NCBI GenBank assembly: GCA_964614375.1
Contig: CAZTLI010000012.1
Coordinates: 1-28,920 of the forward strand
Source: CAZTLI01 sp964614375
GTDB taxonomy: Bacteria; Chloroflexota; Anaerolineae; Aggregatilineales; Phototrophicaceae
Direction: 5' to 3'
Length of the DNA: 28,920 nucleotides
In this document: piece by piece, positions 7,482 through 14,293 of the stretch
Numbering within the stretch: the first letter of the stretch is position 1
How the letters are laid out: each line of letters begins with the position of its first letter
Made by a program: the position numbers and the translations under genes
Notes under the pieces: model-generated
Seen by the model: only the letters and a program-made list of their open reading frames with translations
Told to the model about the DNA's origin: nothing
Database searches by the model: none

Positions 7482-8300
7482 TTATTCCGGGTCGTAAATT
7501 GTGATTTTGCCCGAACTGAGTTTGATGGTCAGGCTGCATTGTTTGGCGGCGCTGTCAAAACCGGGTGTTTGCCAGATGCCGGGTTTGCGTTTTTCGCCCG
7601 CGATGCGTTCGAAGGATTCTGGCAGGCGCACCTTGCCCGAACTCATCCGTTCGACATGGACACGCAGCGCCACCCCGGCGGCTCGCATCACGTTGACCTT
7701 GCCCGAACTCACATGCAGGGCGGTATTGAACGAGACGCCATCCGCCACATAAAAGTCGAAATTGCCCGAACTCAGGTGGATTCCTCGCAAGTTTAGTGGC
7801 GTATTTTCGCTGGTGTGGATGCTGATATGACCGGAACTGAGGTGGAAGCCGGTGTCGATAGGCGTCTTTGATGCAGGCAGCCACGCATATAATGCCCCCG
7901 AACTCACATGGGCATTAAACCCCGTGAGCTGGAGACGACGCAGGTCGGCCTGTATCGCGCCCGAACTGAGATGCGTCGTCAATGCAGCCGGGATGGTCGG
8001 GTGAATGCCGATTCCCCATTCCAATGCGTGCCGCGTTCGCAGACGGACATGGCGCAGTTCTTCGTGGAGTGTCAGCTTCTTATGCGTAGCGGCTGCCTCA
8101 ACGTCAAAGGTCATGTCGCCCAGATAATCGACATCGGCCTCGAATAGATTGGGGCTGTCCCGCATGAGTGCGCCAATGTAGGCCGCTTCAATCGGGACGC
8201 CCATGTGAATATCCGCCGATGTGGTGTTGTCTAATGGGGTCGAAAACACGTCATTCTGAATATCTTCTTCTGTCACTATCCGACGAGTCACGGCCATCAT
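7482..8300 (-). CDS. Toast-rack-like beta-repeat protein, SSG type
   Basis: This is a 272-residue paralogue of the downstream protein. It has the same N-terminal pattern (IHMGVPIEAAYIG; DYLGDMTFDV, compare RYVGEAAFDV) and the same GIWQT anchor (241-245). In its ladder every turn is Ser-Ser-Gly instead of Gly-Gly-Val: SSG occurs at residues 112, 133, 155, 177, 198, 220 and 262, so coils are 21-22 residues long. It has one more coil than its neighbour. There is no signal peptide or membrane segment. The start has GAGG 5-8 bases upstream of two adjacent ATGs. The fold is inferred to be a beta-solenoid like DUF4097/toast-rack; function is unknown. Confidence 0.8.
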   Translation of the reverse strand: MMAVTRRIVTEEDIQNDVFSTPLDNTTSADIHMGVPIEAAYIGALMRDSPNLFEADVDYLGDMTFDVEAAATHKKLTLHEELRHVRLRTRHALEWGIGIHPTIPAALTTHLSSGAIQADLRRLQLTGFNAHVSSGALYAWLPASKTPIDTGFHLSSGHISIHTSENTPLNLRGIHLSSGNFDFYVADGVSFNTALHVSSGKVNVMRAAGVALRVHVERMSSGKVRLPESFERIAGEKRKPGIWQTPGFDSAAKQCSLTIKLSSGKITIYDPE

Positions 8301-8416
8301 CTTGCCTCAATCCCTGTCTAACCCATCACCTGCCCATTACTACGCGCACAGATGGGTTTGGGTTCAATCTTGGGGAACATAGGCACAGGCCGATGGGCGT
8401 GTCGATTGACGGGCCA

Positions 8417-8866
8417 TCAATAATGACGGCGCTGGCAGAAGTCGATGGTGGCGAAATGGGCAAATCCGCCTGTGCCGACCCATTCATAGGCGGGGATAAA
8501 ACGCGAACGATTGTTGTCGAACGATTGACGACGAATTTCGAGCCGATAGGTGATGGCGCGGAATTCGGGTTGGGTGATGCGGCAGGCTTCAAACCCGCCC
8601 ACCAGCACAATATCATGCTGAGGATATTCCGCCTCGAAGAAGAGTGATCGCGATTCAACCGCATAATAGACGACCAATCGTTGTGGCTGACCGAGCACCA
8701 TCAAAATTTGCGCCAGGGATGCCCGCGCCCGCCCGTCCATAAAACACGGCGGCAAACAGGCCGCGCTCGGTGGCGGCGGGTCGGTCAGGGTGGTATACAG
8801 CGCGCTGTAGTAGGTCGTGTCATAGGCCAGCGCCCGCACAACGCCAATGCTAATCGCGCAAATCAA
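8417..8866 (-). CDS. Small membrane-anchored 'PPCF' protein, start uncertain
   Basis: This protein of at least 149 residues is not assigned a function. It contains CLPPCFMDGRARASLAQILMVLG, resembling a recurring Chloroflexota secreted-protein motif (PPCFxGIxPG...), then beta-rich sequence to the C terminus. The only standard start nearby is a TTG at 8866, but the frame stays open upstream and codes for a hydrophobic segment (VLLRLITIVTLICAISIGVV) that looks like the membrane anchor. A GGAGG lies just before ATC-ATT codons at 8920-8915, which overlap the methyltransferase stop (TAA, 8913-8915). A non-standard ATT/ATC start at about 8917 is therefore plausible. It is probably co-transcribed with, and translationally linked to, the methyltransferase. 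Confidence 0.65.
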   Translation of the reverse strand: MICAISIGVVRALAYDTTYYSALYTTLTDPPPPSAACLPPCFMDGRARASLAQILMVLGQPQRLVVYYAVESRSLFFEAEYPQHDIVLVGGFEACRITQPEFRAITYRLEIRRQSFDNNRSRFIPAYEWVGTGGFAHFATIDFCQRRHY

Positions 8867-8912
8867 CGTGACGATAGTGATGAGTCGCAGCAGTACCCGG
8901 ATGTCGATAACC

Positions 8913-9716
8913 TTAATGATCCTCCAGCACAGTTCGGGTGATGGTCAGCGCATCTTCATAGGCGACACTGCCGTCGCCCGCCCCGGCTTGATAACCGCCA
9001 TAAATCGCGTGACCCGCCTGCATCCAGAAGCAGTCCGCCAGCGCGAATCCCGCCGCTTTCAACCATTGCAACTGGTCGAACAGGGGAGATGGTTTGTCGA
9101 AGGGGTCGGGATAGCGATAATAATTCCAGTGTTCATTCTCGAAGAGGTGGAAGAGGTCGCGTCCGCCCGTGTGCTGCATCGACTGTGTTTCGGCGGATTC
9201 ATCCCACGATGATGCGAAGAAGGATAGGACTTGCGCGTTCACGGGTTGCACAAGGTCGGCGATGAGCAGTGCCCCGCGCGCCGACAGCCGCTGCTGCACT
9301 GTTTTGAACAAGTGCTGTTTGCCCTTGTCGTCCAGATGATGAATACACAGGGACGAGACCACGACATCGGCATTGTCCAGATGGGCATACCAATCGGGGC
9401 GCACGATGTCAAAAGCGTCAACACTGCCACGATCCCCAAACGGTTTCAGACGGTGCATCGTTTCGCGGCGCATTGTTTTCTCGCCATCCAGCGCCAGCAA
9501 GATCGCTTTGGGGAAGGCGGTCAGAATCGCTTGCGACAACCGTCCCTCGCCGGACGCCAATTCCACCACCCGAAAACGTTTATCGGCATCAAACGGCATC
9601 AACGTCAACAAGGTGGCGATTTGCTGCTGACGCGACGGGACGGCAACCTGTGCGAGACGGCGGTAAATCTCCGACGTGGTATGTGTCCATTTATCGGCGT
9701 CACCTTGACCAGCCAT
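8913..9716 (-). CDS. SAM-dependent methyltransferase (class I)
   Basis: This is a 267-residue Rossmann-fold methyltransferase. The SAM-binding motif I is VVELASGEGRLS, followed by the acidic segment LLALDGEKTM (ribose-binding Asp/Glu) and motif IV/V-like ADVVVSSLCIHHLDD. The C-terminal half has aromatic-rich sequence (ENEHWNYYRYPDPFDKPSPLFDQLQWLKAAGF), as in methyltransferase types 11, 12 and 25. The ATG at 9716 was chosen because AAGGA lies 8 bases upstream; the open frame to 9773 has no such site. Its stop overlaps the possible start of the downstream small protein. The substrate is unknown. Confidence 0.85.
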   Translation of the reverse strand: MAGQGDADKWTHTTSEIYRRLAQVAVPSRQQQIATLLTLMPFDADKRFRVVELASGEGRLSQAILTAFPKAILLALDGEKTMRRETMHRLKPFGDRGSVDAFDIVRPDWYAHLDNADVVVSSLCIHHLDDKGKQHLFKTVQQRLSARGALLIADLVQPVNAQVLSFFASSWDESAETQSMQHTGGRDLFHLFENEHWNYYRYPDPFDKPSPLFDQLQWLKAAGFALADCFWMQAGHAIYGGYQAGAGDGSVAYEDALTITRTVLEDH

Positions 9717-9805
9717 CTGCGCTGTCCTTTCACTGGTTGGTTTCAGAGGCAGTCCTATTATGCCGCACCACACCCGGAAAACACAGCAAATTTCCTATCA
9801 GATAT

Positions 9806-9818
9806 GTCGAAATTCGAC
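9806..9818. promoter_or_regulatory. Palindrome in the methyltransferase leader (candidate operator)
   Basis: A perfect inverted repeat GTCGAA-A-TTCGAC. It lies about 30 bases downstream of the putative -10 at 9849-9854 and 90 bases before the start codon, a normal place for a repressor site. Confidence 0.4.
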
Positions 9819-9848
9819 GACAGAAATTGGACAAACAGCGTTATGGTG

Positions 9849-9854
9849 ATTATA
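9849..9854 (-). promoter_or_regulatory. Putative -10 box of the methyltransferase operon
   Basis: The minus strand reads TATAAT, just past the stop of the phosphatase-like gene. No clear -35 is visible. Confidence 0.4.
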
Positions 9855-9866
9855 GAGGGTTGCTAA

Positions 9867-10385
9867 CTAGGATAGGAAACGCCAGATGTCGTCAACGGTA
9901 TAGGGCAGGCGATAACAATCCAGCAGCGACTGCCAGGCGGGTTCATCACGGGTCAGGCTGGGATAGGCATATTTGGCGCGTAAATGGCGCAAGGCGTCCG
10001 GCAGCGTGAAATGGCGTTGGGCGATGATATAAGCTGTTATTAACAAGGGCGCACGACACATGCCATAGTGCGACATCACCAGCACCCGCTGTCCCGCCAT
10101 CACCCATGTGTCCATCTGCTGTATCAACTTTTGAAAATTGGCTTTCGACACCGCCGCGCCCGGTGATAGCGGATGGTCGTGCAGCGTAAAATCCTGCGGA
10201 ATGCTGGCGAACACCGACACCAGATGGGGGCTGTTGGGCACAGGGTTGATGGACTGCGATAACTCGCGCGTGTGGAACAGCTTCAGCACATGCGTGATAC
10301 ACTGTTGACGCAGCGCATCAGGATAGGCCAGTGTATTCGCGCCGGACATATACAACCCGTCGATGATGTGACTATAAATCATCAT
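9867..10385 (-). CDS. Dual-specificity phosphatase-fold protein with Cys replaced by Ser
   Basis: This is a 172-residue protein with a dual-specificity phosphatase-like layout: IIDGLYMSGANTLAYPDALRQQCITHVLKL at the N terminus, a possible general-acid loop (IPQDFTLHDHPLS, about 62-74), then the P-loop. The family signature is H-C-x-x-G-x-x-R. Aligned from the Gly and Arg, the sequence here is M104-S105-H-Y-G108-M-C-R111, so the nucleophilic Cys is Ser (codon TCG at 10071-10073) and the preceding His is Met. The phosphate-binding Gly and Arg remain. This suggests a pseudophosphatase or phosphate-binding role. C110 sits next to the Arg and is not in the catalytic position. The ribosome site is weak; two adjacent ATGs exist at 10385 and 10382. 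Confidence 0.75.
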   Translation of the reverse strand: MMIYSHIIDGLYMSGANTLAYPDALRQQCITHVLKLFHTRELSQSINPVPNSPHLVSVFASIPQDFTLHDHPLSPGAAVSKANFQKLIQQMDTWVMAGQRVLVMSHYGMCRAPLLITAYIIAQRHFTLPDALRHLRAKYAYPSLTRDEPAWQSLLDCYRLPYTVDDIWRFLS

Positions 10386-10476
10386 AGCGTGTCTCTGTTA
10401 CCAATAGCGTCCCCGGTGTGGATGGTATCCCCCTTCGATCCAGCGCCTGCGTGCCGATACAACCGCGGGTCGGTTC

Positions 10477-10482
10477 ATTGTA
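10477..10482 (-). promoter_or_regulatory. Putative -10 box of the phosphatase-fold gene
   Basis: The minus strand reads TACAATG, about 90 bases upstream of the start. Confidence 0.35.
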
Positions 10483-10690
10483 CCCTAATCCGTGCTGCGT
10501 GTCTCATTAGGGGTCATCCGCGCAGGTGTGGTGCTAACAATTGTCTGGCGCTGATGGTTATTACAATTCCAGCAAGCGCGGCACAGGCTGCCGCTAAACC
10601 GCCGTAAGCGCATGGCTTATGGTCTTTAACAGAATCACGCGGACACCCACTGCTGTATCCTTGCGAATAATGCCAGTTGTAAACGGGTTT

Positions 10691-10714
10691 GTAGGGACAC
10701 GGCACGCCCTGTCC
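10691..10714. repeat. GTAGGG...GTCC repeat, copy 3
   Basis: A 24-base element starting GTAGGGACACGG and ending CTGTCC, with a short GGACA/TGTCC inverted repeat. It runs into the 34-base repeat that follows. Confidence 0.4.
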
Positions 10715-10743
10715 GATGACCCGATTACAGTGTGAACGTGCAT
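10710..10743 (+). repeat. 34-base dispersed direct repeat, copy 1
   Basis: Begins TGTCCGATGACCCG and ends GAACGTGCAT. It is identical base for base to 18032-18065, 7.3 kb away and in the same orientation; flanks differ. Both copies are intergenic. Confidence 0.85.
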
Positions 10744-10768
10744 TCGCTATAGGGATATAAGGCTGCCA

Positions 10769-11260
10769 CTATCCGATTGATTGCAGCGTCCGCAGCAGTA
10801 AATTTAGGGCAGCGTTGACGCTGGATACCTTGTTGGCGAGGCGGTCACCATCCCATACATGGCGTTCCACCGCAATGATGCCGGCGCGACCTGCCAGCCC
10901 GATGAACGTCAATCCGACGGGTTTATCGGTTGTGCCGCCGCCCGGCCCCGCGATTCCGGTCACACTCAGGGCATAATCGGTGTCGAATACCGCTCGAACG
11001 CCCGCCGCCATCGCCCGTGCAACCGGTTCACTGACCGCGCCGTGTGTCATCAACAAATCGTTGGCGACGTGCAGCAGGTTGTGTTTGGCTTCATTAGAAT
11101 AAGATACGATACCGCCCATGACATACGCCGAACTGCCCGCCACATCCGTCAACCGGCTCAGCACCAATCCACCTGTACACGACTCCGCCGCGCAGACCGT
11201 CAATCCGCGCGCGGTCAATCGTGCGCCAACCTGTGCCTCTAAGGGCGTTGAATCGCGCAT
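10769..11260 (-). CDS. pncC: Nicotinamide-nucleotide amidohydrolase (PncC/CinA C-terminal family)
   Basis: This is a 163-residue stand-alone CinA C-terminal domain. PncC enzymes deamidate nicotinamide mononucleotide to nicotinate mononucleotide in pyridine nucleotide recycling. Signature segments are AAESCTGGLVLSRLTDVAGSS (24-44), MGGIVSYSNEAKHNLLHV (48-65) and SVTGIAGPGGGTTDKPVGL (99-117). The length is normal for the stand-alone family. The ATG at 11260 has GAGG 6 bases upstream. Upstream Met codons to 11323 would add an atypical segment and reach into the divergent promoter region. No partner gene for NAD salvage is adjacent. Confidence 0.93.
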   Translation of the reverse strand: MRDSTPLEAQVGARLTARGLTVCAAESCTGGLVLSRLTDVAGSSAYVMGGIVSYSNEAKHNLLHVANDLLMTHGAVSEPVARAMAAGVRAVFDTDYALSVTGIAGPGGGTTDKPVGLTFIGLAGRAGIIAVERHVWDGDRLANKVSSVNAALNLLLRTLQSIG

Positions 11261-11352
11261 AGTGTGCCTCATTTTCCCGTTCATGAACGAAGATGGGAAA
11301 AATATACTACAGATATAGTCCAATCTTTAAGGACAAAAGGCCAACTTCCATG

Positions 11353-11358
11353 TATAAT
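11353..11358 (+). promoter_or_regulatory. -10 box of the LysM lipoprotein gene
   Basis: TATAATG, directly followed by three phased GGGATAA repeats. The start codon is 38 bases downstream. The hexamer at the -35 position (AGGACA) matches only partly. Confidence 0.55.
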
Positions 11359-11360
11359 GT

Positions 11361-11387
11361 GGGATAACGCGGGATAATGAGGGATAA
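11361..11387 (+). repeat. Three GGGATAA repeats with exact 10-base period
   Basis: GGGATAA begins at 11361, 11371 and 11381, each separated by three variable bases (CGC, TGA). It lies at the expected transcription start and just downstream, between the -10 box and the start codon. One-helical-turn spacing suggests binding by several protein subunits on one DNA face. Confidence 0.6.
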
Positions 11388-11396
11388 GCGCACCCG

Positions 11397-12392
11397 ATGG
11401 GATTCTGGGGTTGGCGGCAACTGCTGGCGATTTTCATCAGCGTATGGGTTGTAGGATGCAGCCAGACCAACGACACGCCCCCACCCGTCTCCACTACGCA
11501 ACCCCCGGTCACCCTGATTGTCAGAACTCCTGTGACTGTTGTGTCATCGCCCACACCGGTGGCTTACTTACAACCCACCCCGCGCCCCTTTCACACCCCG
11601 GAGGCCAGTCCAACGCCTTATCTATATACGATACGCCCCGATGACCGCCTGCCCGACATCGCCCGCCGTTTTGATGTACCCTTCGCCGACATTCTGCAAG
11701 CCAATCGCTTCATCATCCCCAATTGGCTCACACCCGGACAGCAAATCACCATCCCCGCGCCCAAAAATTCTGAATTTGGCATCCCTATCCAACCGACACC
11801 GCAACCGCAGGCCGTCACACTCTCGTCGCCCACCTGTTATCATCGCGCTACCGGTGGAGTCCTGTGCTTCGGGACAGTCGAAAATCCATTGGACATCACC
11901 GTAGGCCGGGTCGTAGTCGTGGTACAGTTGTCAGGACATAATGGGCAGACGATTGCGACACAGGTGATTAGCGCCGAACGCCGCTTCATCACGCCCGGAA
12001 CGGTCGCCACCTATCGCGCATTGTTTGCAAATATCACAGACGATGTGGCGATAGATGGGGTTGCGGTGTCGCTGCTGCGCGCCGACCCGATTACACAGGT
12101 CGCCTATCGGTCATTAGGCATCGAATCGGTCAATGGCGTCATGAACGGCCCCATATACACACTATCGGCGACAGTCACCAATCCCACAGACAGCGTGATT
12201 CATGCCGTGCGTCTGAGTATCACCCTGTACGACAGCGGCGGACGGGTCATTGGCTACCGGATGTTAACTGTCACAGACGCATTACAGGCGGGCGAGACGG
12301 TCACTATCCACACCCGCCTCATCCCCCAAACACACGACATGCCCTATTCCACCGTCCTGCACGCCGAAGGCTGGGTCGATGCGCCGGAATAG
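11397..12392 (+). CDS. LysM-domain lipoprotein
   Basis: This is a 331-residue exported lipoprotein. The signal sequence ends in the lipobox VVGC with C21 as the lipidated residue. A Pro/Thr/Val-rich linker covers 22-74. A LysM domain (YTIRPDDRLPDIARRFDVPFADILQANRF...LTPGQQITIP, about 76-120) should bind peptidoglycan or other GlcNAc polymers. The C-terminal 200 residues contain two Ig-like/FxLYD-type beta segments (CYHRATGGVLCFGTVENPLD; YTLSATVTNPTDSVIHAVRLSITLYDSGGRVIG). The ATG at 11397 is the first possible, since an in-frame TAA precedes it at 11385. The protein probably sits on the outer face of the membrane and grips the cell wall. Confidence 0.85.
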   Translation: MGFWGWRQLLAIFISVWVVGCSQTNDTPPPVSTTQPPVTLIVRTPVTVVSSPTPVAYLQPTPRPFHTPEASPTPYLYTIRPDDRLPDIARRFDVPFADILQANRFIIPNWLTPGQQITIPAPKNSEFGIPIQPTPQPQAVTLSSPTCYHRATGGVLCFGTVENPLDITVGRVVVVVQLSGHNGQTIATQVISAERRFITPGTVATYRALFANITDDVAIDGVAVSLLRADPITQVAYRSLGIESVNGVMNGPIYTLSATVTNPTDSVIHAVRLSITLYDSGGRVIGYRMLTVTDALQAGETVTIHTRLIPQTHDMPYSTVLHAEGWVDAPE

Positions 12393-12416
12393 GTGGTTGG
12401 ATTGTTGAACCTCACC

Positions 12417-12851
12417 TCAAGCCGCTGTTTGTTCAGCCGCTTGCAACATCTGTTGGACGAATGATTCGGCGCCGTCGGTGGGATTACGACGATGGAAAGC
12501 GCGCTGCCCCACAATCATCGCGCCGCGTGCGGCTAGCAAGTCTGCGAGTTTTTGCAGACTGCTGCGCGGATGGAAGGCATAGGTACAGAAGATGCCGACG
12601 GATTTGCCAGCCAACGACGGCAGCGCTTTCACCCACAGGTCTGCCCCGGCAGGCTTAACGCCAAACAGGATAAAGCCCTGCACCCATGTGCCGATAAACA
12701 GCATATCCGCCGTCTCGACATCGGACTTTTTGACTTCAATTACCGACTTGATAGTGACCGTGTGCTTCATCGCGCGGGCGGATTGGGCGATTGCTTCAGC
12801 AGCGCTGCGGGTGTGTCCGGTGCGGCTTTGATACACAACGAGGATATTCAT
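12417..12851 (-). CDS. Flavodoxin family protein
   Basis: This is a 144-residue FMN-binding protein with the flavodoxin fold. It begins MNILVVYQSRTGHTRSAAEAIA, where the S-R-T-G-H-T segment is the phosphate-binding loop for FMN. ADMLFIGTWVQGFILFGVKPAG forms the second FMN loop, and GKSVGIFCTYAF the third strand. Such proteins carry electrons in the cytoplasm or act as quinone or flavin reductases. The ATG at 12851 has AAGGA 9 bases upstream; the longer frame from 12878 would include this ribosome site in its coding sequence. The gene is convergent with the LysM gene, 24 bases apart. Confidence 0.87.
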   Translation of the reverse strand: MNILVVYQSRTGHTRSAAEAIAQSARAMKHTVTIKSVIEVKKSDVETADMLFIGTWVQGFILFGVKPAGADLWVKALPSLAGKSVGIFCTYAFHPRSSLQKLADLLAARGAMIVGQRAFHRRNPTDGAESFVQQMLQAAEQTAA

Positions 12852-13077
12852 GGCGAGCTTTCCTTGTTTAATCATCAATTGTGACTCATTGTCTGTGTTT
12901 CGGTCGCGCGCGGGTAGTGAAGATGGTCACGCCTTTCGCTGCTGCCTGTCCTATTGATTGGTGTAACACACAATATGACAAGTATCCACAGAAGCCGTGA
13001 CCCCTTGCACTAGGGCAACGGGGCTGCGCGATTTATCCTCATGGATGACGTTAGTGCAATGGTGAGCGAGATAAAAA

Positions 13078-13563
13078 ATGACCATCAAAGAGATGACAAA
13101 CTTAAGTCACAAAGAAAAGGTGCAACAATTTCTGGCGCAACGGCGCATCGCCATCAGCGGCCTATCCCGCACCAAGGACAGCGGCGCGGGCGCGGTTTAT
13201 CTGAAATTCCGCGATAATGGCTATCAGGTCTTTCCCCTGCATCCCGAAGCGGAGGCGCTGCATGGCGACCCCTGCTATCCCAATCTGAGCGCGATACCCG
13301 GTGGTGTGGACGCGGTGTTCATCATGAACAGCCCGGACATCTCGGCGCAAATCGCTTATGAGGCCGAACGGCTGGGAATCCAGCATGTGTGGATGCACAA
13401 CAACACATTTATGGGGTCGAGTGTATCCAAAGAAGCCGTTACCCACTGCCGTGAAGCCGGTATGAATGTCATTGATGCAGGCTGCCCGATGATGTTCCTA
13501 AACCCGGATGGATTCCATAAAGGGATGCACTGGGTGGCGAATGCACTGGGGCGGATGAAATAA
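13078..13563 (+). CDS. CoA-binding domain protein (YccU type)
   Basis: This is a 161-residue protein of the CoA_binding_2 family, a Rossmann fold related to succinyl-CoA synthetase alpha N-terminal domains. Matching segments are RRIAISGLSRTKDSGAGAVYLKFRDNGYQVFPLHPEAEAL (about 22-61), GGVDAVFIMNSPD (81-93), HVWMHNNTFMGSSVSKEAVTHCREAGMNVIDAGCPMMFL (109-147). It probably binds coenzyme A; no reaction is known for this family. The ribosome site is poor, and a second ATG at 13093 is possible. The gene is monocistronic. Confidence 0.87.
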   Translation: MTIKEMTNLSHKEKVQQFLAQRRIAISGLSRTKDSGAGAVYLKFRDNGYQVFPLHPEAEALHGDPCYPNLSAIPGGVDAVFIMNSPDISAQIAYEAERLGIQHVWMHNNTFMGSSVSKEAVTHCREAGMNVIDAGCPMMFLNPDGFHKGMHWVANALGRMK

Positions 13564-13685
13564 CAATCAGAGTAGGCGCAGCATAGGTGCATCTCCAACA
13601 CCAGACAGCCTATCGACGTGTAACGGTGGGCTGTTTGATTCCCTCTCATTGATACATAGGCGCTGACTGCATCAGGCAGCACAAA

Positions 13686-13714
13686 TTCATGAAATTTTCC
13701 GAAATACTTCATGA
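13686..13714. promoter_or_regulatory. Two TTCATGA sites 22 bases apart
   Basis: TTCATGA begins at 13686 (within the palindrome TTCATGAA) and again at 13708. The second is near the -35 position of the promoter for the STAS-like gene. Two-turn spacing suggests a candidate operator. Confidence 0.4.
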
Positions 13715-13734
13715 GCGTATGCCGCTTTGCGCCC

Positions 13735-13740
13735 TACAAT
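13735..13740 (+). promoter_or_regulatory. Putative -10 box of the first STAS-like gene
   Basis: TACAAT, 37 bases before the start codon. Confidence 0.4.
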
Positions 13741-13776
13741 AAAATTATGTGAAATCACTAACAAGGATGCCCTACA

Positions 13777-14169
13777 ATGTACTCACTCACATGGCTTATT
13801 GAAGGTCGAATCGCGTATATCGAAGGCAGCGGCTACCTATCGCCCGACGAAGTGGTCAACCTCGACCAACAAATGCTGGCCTATCTCGAACAAGCCGCCG
13901 CAACGAAAATCCATTTCCTGTTTGATACCCGTGATATTGATGGTCTGCCCGGTTTAAAACATCTCAGCGCGATGGATGCGCCTGACCATCCCGCGATGGG
14001 CTGGCAGATCGTCATTGGCGATATGAACCCGATGGTCAAGTTTATGGTGACGATGGTCGCCAAAATCAACCGCGCCCGCTTCCAACTGGTAGACAGTTAT
14101 GTCGAAGCGTTGGAACTGCTGCAAAGCGTAGACGCCACCTTGCCAACCAGCATTCTGGACGCGGTGTAA
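13777..14169 (+). CDS. STAS-like single-domain protein A
   Basis: This is a 130-residue cytoplasmic protein of alternating beta/alpha type: MYSLTWLIEGRIAYIEGSGYLSPDEVV, then an amphipathic helix, then KIHFLFDTRDIDGLPGLKHL, then QIVIGDMNPMVKFMVTMVAKINRARFQLVDSYVEALELLQ. The order beta-beta-helix-beta(FDxRDI)-helix-beta-helix with a terminal 'S..EAL..L' helix resembles STAS/SpoIIAA-like or SEC14-like domains common in Chloroflexota. Three further genes in the window (21760, 22371, 24363) have the same plan. The start has AAGGA 9 bases upstream. Function is unknown; a phosphorylation-switch or ligand-sensing role would be inference. Confidence 0.78.
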   Translation: MYSLTWLIEGRIAYIEGSGYLSPDEVVNLDQQMLAYLEQAAATKIHFLFDTRDIDGLPGLKHLSAMDAPDHPAMGWQIVIGDMNPMVKFMVTMVAKINRARFQLVDSYVEALELLQSVDATLPTSILDAV

Positions 14170-14252
14170 CAACCGCATCAATACAACCGCATCTATAGCC
14201 AGCCAGCGACCCTGCGCCCGCCGCGGGTGTCGCTTTGTGCTTCAAAATGGCC

Positions 14253-14258
14253 TATAAT
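14253..14258 (+). promoter_or_regulatory. -10 box of the secreted protein/DUF354/VpsJ-like operon
   Basis: TATAATG, 36 bases before the ATG at 14294. No good -35 at standard spacing. Confidence 0.5.
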
Positions 14259-14293
14259 GCCTGTCACCTGTTCATAGACTGCTTGAGGTAGAC

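Larger units (their letters stand above)
10386..10768. other. 383-base intergenic region
   Basis: No convincing gene was found. It holds the putative -10 of the phosphatase-fold gene, a GTAGGG...GTCC element and one copy of a 34-base dispersed repeat. A 63-codon minus-strand frame (10514-10705) has no ribosome site and was not accepted. Confidence 0.6.

Noticed and set aside
10514..10705. 63-codon minus-strand frame with a hydrophobic C-terminal stretch
   Set aside because: No ribosome site, no family resemblance, and it overlaps dispersed repeat sequence.
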